A stretch of 64,000 bases of DNA, taken from Phoronis australis. Lineage: Eukaryota > Phoronida > Phoronidae. Position numbers and translations under genes: made by a program. Location: positions 210,122 to 274,121 of the forward strand of contig NMRA01000455.1 of NCBI GenBank assembly GCA_002633005.1, given 5' to 3'. Positions 10,662-22,800 of this stretch are shown one piece after another. Every line of letters begins with the position of its first letter. Within the stretch, counting starts at the first letter, position 1. Under the pieces are notes generated by a model that was given only the letters and a program-made list of their open reading frames with translations, made no database searches and had not been told where the DNA came from.

Positions 10662-10898
10662 ATGACAGATGAAAAAGAGACAATTAGCCTCACGGATGAC
10701 GAGGAAGACGACATGTCCGACTCCGAGCAGTGTCTTCCCGAACTTCAAGGAACGTTAAGCAAGTGGACAAATTATATACACGGTTGGCAAGACCGGTTTA
10801 TTGTGTTAAAGGAGTTAACATTAAGCTATTACAAATCAGAAAATGACACTTCGTTTGGATGCAGAGGTGCTATAAGCTTAAGCAAGGCTGTTATTACG
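10662..10898 (+). CDS. CERT1: CERT exon 1: acidic N-terminus and first half of PH domain
   Basis: 79 codons from an ATG in ACAATGACA context. After an acidic stretch it encodes [16 protein letters not shown] and [15 protein letters not shown], diagnostic for the CERT PH domain that binds PI4P at the Golgi. The donor is ATTACG|GTGAGT, phase 0. Confidence 0.95.
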
Positions 10899-13800
10899 GT
10901 GAGTACCAATTTAAATGAAGCATTCATGAAGCACAGGGAGAGTCTCTGCCGGAGTAGGAAGTGTGAGACGCCTGGAAGAGGGGGAGGTACTCGTTACTAG
11001 CAGTTTGTCTGCTTCCTAAGGTTTTTGTGTGTGCTGTCTGTGATAACAATTTGGACTTTAAATTTAATTTTGATGTGTTCTTGCTTAAAAGTGACGATGT
11101 AGGAGTATATAATGCAATGGTGTTGTAGAGGTGCTTGCGGACCTTGCAGTGAATCATATGAGCCGCTGTTAACCTCTCACTTAAAGGCAATTGCCATTAG
11201 CTGAATGGTTAACATGCTTGCTGGTCACTGGTTCTATTCCCAGTTTGGGTAGTCAGGTAGTCTAGAGTTGCGAATACTACAATGGCATTGGTTAGTTAGT
11301 CACTTACTGGAAGTTACACTATACAGAGGTCCCGCAGTTTGAGAACCAGATTTCTCTACTGAATAATGGGCATGAACCTAGTTCTCAAACTCCAATACCA
11401 CTGCATAAATTGTGTAGGCCTAAGGATAAGATATACATAGTCGTTCTTGACAGTATACATTTTTGTGAGATTTGTGTTCTGAGGACCAGTCATCCTCTGC
11501 AAAATGCATTATTTTTATTCCCTGGGTTGTAATTCTACGCTTTCTATTTTGTTATGTTGCCATTCTATGGCTAGGTTGTGCGAACGATCCCCAGTATCAC
11601 GACAGCAGCGCCCTCTCTACTGCCTCCTGAGAGAGAAAACCAATTGTTATGGTTTCAGTTCCAGATGACAGCGTTTTTCATATTGAGACTAGTCCAGTTA
11701 TCAATCTAGTGCTTTCTTAAGCATTTTCATGCTTTTTAGGCCGGTATCACGACCAATTGTCTACCATGGTTCAAAGAGCTCATACTAAAAGTATGGGAGA
11801 GATTGCAAATACGAACATTTCCTTCTTACCAAATTTTTTGTTCTTGGATAGCACGTTTTCCGTTATGCAGAACTTGCTCTAGACATGACACTTGTAGTTG
11901 TTGACTATCTTTCTTCCTTTCCGTTTGTATCTATATAACAAAGTTCGAAATTCAACAGAACATTGGCAAAGTCGCTGACCAACAAGAGACATGTTCATAT
12001 GATGCATGGTAGTTCGAAACATGCTTGTTTCATTCTCAAGCGGAAATAAAATGACAGGGTAATACCACCACAGAGCAAAAGCTCAACATGCGCAGTGGGA
12101 CACGGGAGGTGAGAAATACAGCCTCGACCCCAAGCTTCAAGATGGCGCTGATCGGTGTAGCCATTTTACGCTTGGTTGGGAATTGCCTTCCGGGCAATGA
12201 TTGGCCGCTGCCTTGGCGTAGTTAAAACAAAGGTAGTTTTTAATTATTTTCATAGGTGTTGTTTCTGCCATTCATGAAATAGAAGGCATTGTTTCTGTTA
12301 TTGTCTGAAATAAAGATTGTTGGGGTACTTATTTACAATTATTTTATTAATAGTATCATAGAAATTAATCTGTTTTCAAATCAAAATACATCCCTTTTTC
12401 AACAGTTTTTACCGAAATTGCTGCAATATACCATTAGTTTTCATTTTTATGTAAAACTGCTGAAAATTTCAAAAATATATTAATACTCGTGATATTCCGG
12501 CGATTTCCGTATAAATATCTCAGCATTCTGACACATTTCATTTCCGATAACCAATCTCAAATGGCTAATCCGATCAGAATGACAAATGGAGGACGTAACA
12601 AGAAAGTCAAGCAAACAAGTGTAATGTATGGCGCGACATTGCCATGTATATGTGTTTATACAAGTGAAAACTCTAAACCAGGCCATTTAATTGTACAATA
12701 CAGTACAAGACAGAAGTAATCAGTCAAAATACCATTTCCTTGTCATGACAGCGGGTTCTGTTTATAGAAAAATTGATAAGTAATAACTATTTTGCTGGCA
12801 AAATTTTAATTACAGAATGTTTTAACCAACTCACTAACTTTCCTGTTAATTTCCGGTCATACTCAGTCATGAGGGAGGGCTACTCTGATGCCCAGCTGTC
12901 GTGACAGGGAATTGTGGGTCGTTTTTTCTGAATACTTTTGGCTTGTACTGTAGACGTCTCAAAAATCTGCACATTGAGTTTTACCCTTAAACTCGCATCT
13001 GCAAGTAAAAAAGTTTCACAATGAATCTATTTTATAAAAGTGGCCACCCCTTCATGAAATAACCCTTTGGCATGGTCAATCGTTACTTGTTTCTTCAGTT
13101 CGGTAAAAGTTTCCTCAAATCCGAACAAAAGTATCATTTTTCAAATGTACACTCTTTTGTCAAAAATTGTCAAAAAAATCACTGTGCATTTGTTGGTGAC
13201 AGCTGTATACTGTAACAATTTTTCAAGTAATCCAGTGATATTGTCGTCATTTTGCTCCTGTTGAAAATTTTGACAAAACAAAAATTTCATTGTTGTACCA
13301 TGATTGTGTTCTAGAAGAAACCTTACAGTAATTGTTGTCAAGGCAGGGAGATCTTTAGACTGGTTTTGTTATCCGTCGATGTTGTTAATCTCACATTTAG
13401 GCTGCTTCCTAAGTAACAGGAAATCTGCTTCGTAATCTTTCAAATGTCTGACAGATGAAATAATTGTGTTAAACCATGTTAGTCAGGAACAAGAATTGGG
13501 AGTCAAATCAGAATCAGATCTATACATGTGAGTCATTCTGTTCGTGTGTTTGAATCATATCACAACTTTGGTATCTGCTGGGGGTCATTCCTGAGGCAAG
13601 TGAAGTTCTGTCTCGTTAGAAAACAAGGAAGTTGAAGTCCTCCAATGTTTGATTCATTTTTTTATCTACTTTCATAACAACAACACTTAAATATTTCAGC
13701 AGTTAGTTAATATTGGTACATTAGGGTGGGGGGGAGGGTGCATCAAGGCATCACATACCGGTAGACTTAATTTGACGAGTGACCAAAAACTGGAACCGCT

Positions 13801-16800
13801 ATTGTTGCCATTGCTGGTCTTTATAGTCGCATAGTTCAAACTGTTTATTTGAACTTGTTTGAATTCAAGACTGTTCAGGCACAATACATACATTCAGTCT
13901 GCGAAGCGAAAAATTATAGAGATAAATGTACCAATCTTTTGGGGTTAATTAGCTACACGATGCATGATACTTTGAAAGATACCTATTCCATTGCCCTAAA
14001 TACTGTGACCTGTGCCTCTGCTGTATTTATCAAGGGACACTTTAAACCAGTGAATTATAGGTATTATCTTTGCTGATACATAGATGATGACCAATTGAAG
14101 CCACTGGTGCTTCTGTGAGTGATATTTTCTGCTGACAGTAATGAGTGCGATACATAGATTGAAAAATTGATTTATTAATGCATCTTCTTATTTGTAGAAA
14201 ACAAAAAGATCGTGTTATTATTTTTTTGCCTGTTGGGGTAGTAAAAGAAATATCCTGAGTTGCTATTGTGATCAACTCTAACCAGTCCTTCCCATTATCC
14301 ACCCCGAAATCTGAACCGAAGCGATTATGGTGCTGTATTGGTCTTCAACCTGAATCGCGAATGAAAGTTTGGGGATGGGGGTTGTGGGGGAGTGCTGTGG
14401 TCAGTGTTTTTTGTTAACAAAAAATTAAGTCTCAGTGAAATCGTAAATTATCTGTAATGAGGCACTAATTGCGATGAAAACTGTTTTGGAAAAATACGAC
14501 TGATGATTTGAAATTCGAGCTCGCTATTCATGTTTCAGATGTGAGTCTGCAAATTTGAACCTAATCATAATTTGAGCACTTGGACTGGGACTTTCATTGC
14601 GTGATGAGTCATGAAGCCTACCAGGCATTTTATGCAGTGGCATATCATGTTTTTGTGGTCCATTCATTGATCCCATTGATGTGAGTATTTCAAACAAAAA
14701 CATTGGAACTGTCAGCGTGATCAGGGGGATGGTAAGCGTCTTCTTCGTGAAAAACATTGTTTTTATCTAACTGGCTTTCTACAGCATTCTTCAGTAGGAT
14801 CTACTATTGTACATCTATGAAACTAAAGCCGCATTTACACCAGAGACAGCTGACACGGTGCAGTTAACACGCAACAGCTGAACGGGTAAAAGTGTTTGTG
14901 TAAACACGATTGATATGGAGCTAGTGACACTGTGGTGGCCAATTTTTGACACTGGTTTGATAAGTAGAGCGAGTTGTGCTTGATCAGTTGGTCCTGCAGT
15001 TTCAACAACAGGTCTAAACACAACTGTGTCTGGGCAGAAAGGGATCTATCAATGCCCTTGTGCAATAGCATACATTTGGGTGATGGGCTGGCATTCACAT
15101 GGTTTGGACGTTTGCTATTGTTTATGTGAGCATGCCAGACAGTCTTCATGCAAGTTACTCATGCTGATCCAGTTTGTGATCTTATGTCCTGTAAACACCA
15201 CTTAAGTGGAGCAAGTGATCTTATGTCCTGTAAACACCACTTAAGTGGAGCAAGTGGCACCCACCAAAGGCAGAAGGCACCCGTGACAACTGACACTGTC
15301 ACTGACACGGTGACAACTGTCTCTGGTGTAAAAGCTGAGCTAAATCCATGGTGAGAAGGACTGGTGGAAGGAGCAGTGCAGGGACATCTAGTGTTTGGTT
15401 TTAAGATAAGACAGCTGTGTCCTGCAGTTAGTGTGGTTGCTACTTTGAATTACTGCTACATCACATCCTTGGATAAATATTTGTCCTGGAAAGGTGTTGT
15501 TTGTTTAGATAGTCTCTTGACACATGGGCTTGAGCAGAGGTCAGGGGTCAAGATAAACTCTGAAATTAAATAGGGTACATGTAAAATGTAACTTATCTGG
15601 AACAGGCTAGCGATACCTGAACTTTTTATCACCCTATCCTTTTCGTAAAAGACAGCACTAAATCAATGCTTTACTAGTCTTAAGTGTTAGTGCATGTGTA
15701 GGCATCTGACAAGGTTTTGTTTAGGTATGGCCATGTACAATGAAGTTATGGTTCTTAGGAAAATGAAAAGCGATCGATTTTGGTAATTGTTTTTGTCTAA
15801 AATTCGCGAGAGCTTATCTTTGCACCCCACATTGATGGAATGGATCGTTTATGCATGACATACATTGGTATTTTGTAAAGCGCTCTTAAATGCGAGATTC
15901 CTTCATATCTCCCACTACACCGTAGTGGACCACTCTTCCATGAAAATCGTACTGTAGTTAATTAATTTGTGACGATTGTTTTGAGATTTTGACTTTGCTG
16001 TGTTTTTGAAGTTAACCCACTCCAAAGTATTCACCAAGGCATTGACAGTGGTCTTATTCAATGCCCGGTTTTGCACTTTTTATTGGTTTAGATGTGATGA
16101 AACCATTGATTTTTGAATGACCCGTGACAATCATGTTAAATGGTCATTCCGAGATGTTTTTTGTCATTTCCCTTTCTTAAAATATTCTGCTCAGTTATTT
16201 ATTTTGAGAAAGAAATAACCTTTTGCCTTTCAACTGTAGTTTTGCATATGCAAATTTTTCTCGTAACATTGAAGTTGCTGGATCCAGGTTTGGTGAATAA
16301 AATTTGTTCTTGTTACTCTTTGAAATGAATCATGATCTTTAATCAGGTGCAAAAAAACGCAGAAGCCACATATCCTATTCTGTAACAGTAAACAGGGAAC
16401 TTGATTCAGTCAGTGTTCCCAGCCAAAGGTTGTGGTTGTAAGATTCCTATCTTCGTTTGAAAGTTTAGTTTCTTGTTTATCAATCAAACTTTGTGAAAAC
16501 TCGTTTTTAATCTTTTCCAGTTTCAATTTCAAACATTTCAAAACCAATTGAAAATGAAAAAACAGTAACTTTGGGACAGTGCCAGAATTTGGGAATCAAA
16601 AATTCCCCCAGAAATGAAATTTCTTTGTATTGGAAATTTGGAATGTGGGACGAGATTGAATTTGGCGCTCTTCATATTTCTTGAATTTGGGACTATGTGT
16701 TTTTAGTGGATAAGTTTTGATTCTTGAATTTGGGTGGCTAATATTNTTGGACTGGGACTTTCATTGCGTGATGAGTCATGAAGCCTACCAGGCATTTTAT

Positions 16801-19800
16801 GCAGTGGCATATCACGTTTTTGTGGTCCGTTCATTGATCCGAGTGATGAGAGTATTTCAAACAAAAACGTTGGAACTGTCAGCGTGATTAGGGGGATGGT
16901 AAGCATCTTCTTCTTGAAAAACATTGTTTTTTATCAAACTGGCTTTCTACAGCATTCTTCAGTAGGATCTACTATTGTATATCTATGAAACTGAAGCGGC
17001 ATTTACACGAGAGACAGCTGACACGGTGCAGTTAACACGCAACAGCTGAACGGGTAAAAGTGTGTGTGTAAACACGATTGATATGGAGCTGGTGACACTG
17101 CGGTGGCCAATTTTTGACACTGGTTTGATAGGTAGAGCGAGTTGTGTTTGATCAGTCGTTCATGCAATTTCAACTACAGGTCTAAACACAACTGTGTCTG
17201 GGTGGAAAGGGATCTTCTGTCAATGGGCTTGTGCAGTAGCTTACATTTGGGTGATGGGCTGGCATTCACATGGTTTGGACATTTGCTATTTGTTTATGTG
17301 AACATGCCAGACAGTCTTCATGCAAGTTACTCATGCTGATCCAGTTTGTGATCTTATGTCCTGTAAACACCACTTAAGTGGAGCAAGTGGCACCCACCCA
17401 AGGCAGAAGGCACCCGTGACAACTGACACTGTCGCTGACACGGTGACAACTGTCTGTGGTGTAAAAGCTGAGCTAAATCCATGGTGAGAAGGCCTGGTGG
17501 GAGGAGCAGTGCAGGGACATCTAGTGTTTGGTTTTAAGATAAGACAGCTGTGTCCTGCAGTTAGTGTGGTTGCTACTTTGAATTACTGCTACATCACATC
17601 CTTGGATAAATATTTGTCCTGGAAAGGTGTTGCTTGTTTAGATAGTCTCTTGATACATGGGCTTGAGCAGAGGTCAGGGGTCAAGATAAACTCTGAAACT
17701 AAATGTAACTTATCTGGAACATGCTAGCTATACCTGAACTTTTTATCACCCTATCCTTTTCGTAAAAGACAGCACTAAATCAATGCTTTGCTAGTCTTAA
17801 GTGTTAGTGCATGTGTAGGCATCTGACAATGTTTTGTTTAGGTATGGCCATGTACAATGAAGTTATGATTCTTAGGAAAATGAAAAGCGATCGATTTTGG
17901 TAATTGTTTTTGTCTAAAATTCGCGAGAGCTTATCTTTGCACCCCACATTGATGGAATGGATCGTTTATGCATGACATACATTGGTATTTTGTAAAGCGC
18001 TCTTAAATGCGAGATTCCTTCATATCTCCCACTACACCGTAGTGGACCACTCTTCCATGAAAATCGTACTGTAGTTAATTAATTTGTGACGATTGTTTTG
18101 AGATTTTGACTTTGCTGTGTTTTTGAAGTTAACCCACTCCAAAGTATTCACCAAGGCATTGACAGTGGTCTTATTCAATGCCCGGTTTTGCACTTTTTAT
18201 TGGTTTAGATGTGATGAAACCATTGATTTTTGAATGACCCGTGACAATCATGTTAAATGGTCATTCCGAGATGTTTTTTGTCATTTCCCTTTCTTAAAAT
18301 ATTCTGCTCAGTTATTTATTTTGAGAAAGAAATAACCTTTTGCCTTTCAACTGTAGTTTTGCATATGCAAATTTTTCTCGTAACATTGAAGTTGCTGGAT
18401 CCAGGTTTGGTGAATAAAATTTGTTCTTGTTACTCTTTGAAATGAATCATGATCTTTAATCAGGTGCAAAAAAACGCAGAAGCCACATATCCTATTCTGT
18501 AACAGTAAACAGGGAACTTGATTCAGTCAGTGTTCCCAGCCAAAGGTTGTGGTTGTAAGATTCCTATCTTCGTTTGAAAGTTTAGTTTCTTGTTTATCAA
18601 TCAAACTTTGTGAAAACTCGTTTTTAATCTTTTCCAGTTTCAATTTCAAACATTTCAAAACCAATTGAAAATGAAAAAACAGTAACTTTGGGACAGTGCC
18701 AGAATTTGGGAATCAAAAATTCCCCCAGAAATGAAATTTCTTTGTATTGGAAATTTGGAATGTGGGACGAGATTGAATTTGGCGCTCTTCATATTTCTTG
18801 AATTTGGGACTATGTGTTTTTAGTGGATAAGTTTTGATTCTTGAATTTGGGTGGCTAATATTGCCTATTTCTAGAATTAGGGACTTGATCCGTCCTTGAG
18901 CAAAATAATTAATTTTCTCTGTCCCAAATTGGAGAATTTTTTCCGTACTTGTCTTGAGATACATTTTCCATGTTACTGTTCTCCGTTGGTATATTTTCTA
19001 TGAATGGACAATGGAAAGTGACACAAGTGCAAAAGACTGGCATCTTTGTTCTGCATTCACTTCCATTGAGCAATGTGTTACTCACTATTGAACACAGTCC
19101 TCGTCAGTCATTCCTGTTTGCTCCATGGAAGTGAATGCAGAATCAAGATGCACCTGCCTTTTTCATTTATCTCACCGTCTATTGTTCAATGGATAGTGAA
19201 TGTAAGTCCATGGAACAATGTTTTACACCGATAAAACCAAAATAATGCAGTCTATACATGGACTAATGACCAGTTGTTTAGGATAATTAGCTTTATAATT
19301 AGAGCCTATTTAAAACATCCTTAAATTTACGTTTTAATGTTCAACAGCCTCAGGGATCTACATATCTGTTGAAGCTACCATAAACCATATCAGTTACTTT
19401 CCTCTTCGATACTTGCATTGGTATGTTTTTACCACTTCCCATTTTACACTGTTCAGTGTTGCTGTTCATTGTCACGACATTGTTCATGTTTAGGGCCTTG
19501 TCCATGGATCTATTTTCCCAGTCTCCCCACCATCAAGGGTGAGTCATGCTTGCTGCTGCTGCTGTGATATTTTTATTGATCTATGTGGCCTGTGATGGTG
19601 GCTGACTCATCTGCTCTAGTTGTGTCTGCAGTTAATTGTTTACAAAATATTGTAATCAGGCTGCTTGGGTAAACTATGGAATTGGCTGTGTCTGGTTGTG
19701 TTCTTGAACTTGGTGATGAATTATCAGCACCTGATGAATGTTGAGGTTATGAAGGACATTGTATGCATTTGTCAGGTGCCCCTATTTTGAGAACCAGTTT

Positions 19801-22800
19801 GATGCCCATTATTCAGTGGAGAAAACTGGTTCTCAAAATTCCGGCACCTTGTATCCAACCATTACCAGTCTGTATTTAGCCAAATGTATATACAAAACTA
19901 TAGGTTTGAACTCAGTGAATGTAAATATTTTCTGAAAATAGAATGCCCGCTGAATGTGGTTCTTACTTTATACTAATCTGACATTAATCGGTCATTTGAC
20001 GGTCTTTTTAGTAAAATTTTACGAATAAGAGAATGACCAAATTTCATTTGATACAAATGTTCTAGATGAAATCTAAGATACAGTTTTCTAAATTATCATT
20101 TTGTTTTCATTTCATGCAACTTATGTTTTTTTCCATCAACATAATTGAATTGGTGAAATTCTATTTTTGAAAGCTTCTCGTGCGAAAAAGGAACCTTTAA
20201 AACAATTCCTAGCATCGCTTTGGCAAACAGTGCATAAAGTATAGTTTCAGAAGGTTCCACATGAATGTGATCGACTGCGTCTGAGTTGCTTTTTGTGGTT
20301 CTAAAGTCCAAATGATTCAGTGATTGTGAACATTTTCTGGGAAGTGTGCATGAGAGTTTAAATGGTATAAATTTACTTGAAGTCTAAACTCACTTCAGAC
20401 AAAAGAAATGACATGTGGATGGTCGTTCTTTTGGATTTTTCTTTCATTAGAGCTGAGATACCTTTAAGGTACCTGCTCTCCAAGTGGGGGTCACTGTACT
20501 GATTTTGTTCAGTTGCAGTTTTAGTTTTTGAAACTGGACTGAAGATTTTTTTGATGGCACAAGGAACATCGTGTTGGTTTCCGTTGATCAAGCAATGAGA
20601 AGCAAGATTTAAACCCGAGTCGGTCAATAGTGTCTGTTTTAGGTGTACTGTACATGTGGCATTTTGTTGGACTGCACGTGTGCAAAATTTGCGTTTTTGA
20701 ATGCGGGTATGGTTATTCTTGGCTTATTTTACACAGAAATAATTCCCAAAATTGTCTTTTTCAAAGGCTGATTGCTTTACTGGAAATATGGGAAATTTAC
20801 CAAAAGTAGTTTCATGGCATTTATGCAGTACAAACCATGCTAGCAACAGACTGAAATTTTCTTAATCTTAGCTTTTTTATAGAAATTGGAAAAAAATAAA
20901 ATTTGAGTTGTAGACCATATTGTGTTCGTTGCCGAAGTTGAAACAGTGGCAGCAGACGACTGGGAAATGGTCATGTAGTGTTTCTGTAGTAAACATTCAA
21001 GTAAAGGTCCAGGCAGTACGCTTGAATTGGCGAGCCTGAAAATAGGTTTCGTATTTAGCCCAAGTTATCGTAGCACAGCATTCAGGGAATTAGAAACTCA
21101 TTAGACATTAAGTTTTGTCGTTAACGAGTTATCAAGTGCAATAGGAATACTCTTCTTAATTACTGGTGAGTCACAAAACATATCCATCGCTGATCAGTGG
21201 CATATATCGCATTTGCACAGTTGGGCGATTTTCTTATTGAGGTTCTTTAAGCAGTTTACATCAGATACTTCCTGGATTTCAGACTTCTCTTCCAGCGTCC
21301 ACCATCTGCATGATTCACAAGTGTTTGTGGTGGCAAAGTTCCCAACTAAGCAACTTAAAGTGACAATAAACCTGTAGTGTATTGGATAAACTAATTTTGA
21401 TTTAGATCACTTACTGATAAAAAACAAGTAATAAGTGATGTTGTCAGTTGGCTGCAGGTCGCTTTCACTGTTAGTCTTTCCTTCCTGTCACCTGGTTGTC
21501 AGAGCGATGGTTTTAAAGTTCAATTTTTTTTTGCTCCTCAATGTACGGAGTCATGAGCTGTGTGTAGTACTTTGGCCACCACCAGCTATTACGCACCCAA
21601 AATTGCTTAACAGCACCTTGCTCTTAATTTGCACCTGGTGACGATGGAGGTCTTTTCACTTTCTGTTAATTCTGCACAACACAGGCACTTGAAAAAGGTC
21701 TGGCTTGTAAAATATTGTGTAAAATTCATCAGTGATTATGGTTTGCAAAATGTATTGATTGCCTGATATGAGAGTCTGAATCTACTCACTGGGTGACATT
21801 CCACAGCCATCCAGTTTGCACCAGGGTAGCTCTCTGCCTATTTAGATCACAATGCTAGGGAGTGGAATTTTACTTTGTTGAACAAGAATAAACATTAGTG
21901 TGGTTAATTTCATTGCTTGCATGATTTGTGGTGACCATGACCATAAGCACCACAAACCTCACTTGCTAAATATTCTGATGTTGATTGTCTATTATTAAAT
22001 CGGAACTGAACTATGTCATGAGGTTCATCTGAGACTGGGAATTTGACATGATGATCAAAGTTCAGAGTTCAAAGTTTATTTGTAGTGGGAGCTGATTTAG
22101 GCAAATGAAATGTCAAGTTGGCCAAATTTGTTTAGGTGCTATGGGGCTTCCATTTTTCATGGTGGGATTTCATTGTTTCAGATAGTAACTGACTTTGTGT
22201 TGGCAGCATCTGAACAACAGAAAATTCTAACTTGACTGGTGGCCAGAAATTAAAAATTCTTGTAATTGTTTGAATCAAAAATCTATTTCCATACTCTAGG
22301 AAGTCTGTGTGTTAAGTCTTGGAATAAATTCATTGAACAGGTGCATCCAAAATGTCTCCCAGTAATTAAATCACGTTAAGTCTAGGTTTTCAAACTCTTG
22401 GCAAGCTTGAGTAAGCCAAATTCATCACGACAAAATCCAAACTCGACTTGACGATGAGTCAGAGCAGGTTGTATGCAACATTCAAATACTCAAATACTGG
22501 TACCCTTACAGTTGTACTATCTGCTGGAAACCAAGATAATTATCAACCTGAAGTATTGTCCACTTCAAGAATTTCCCAAGTACAAGCTAGCCTTTGGAAT
22601 GAGTTTAATTGTCACTAGGTTTAAAACCATAGCCGTGTGGACGATATTTGTCCTGGAACAACTTGACAGACGTGTGAGAACTTACTCCGCCTTGTTCAAG
22701 AGTACAAGTCCAAATGTGGAATCAAACCTGCAGACAAAGTGGAATTAATTACCAGCAGTTGCACAACTAGGGGCATCTAAATGTTGATGGTGCAGGGTGC

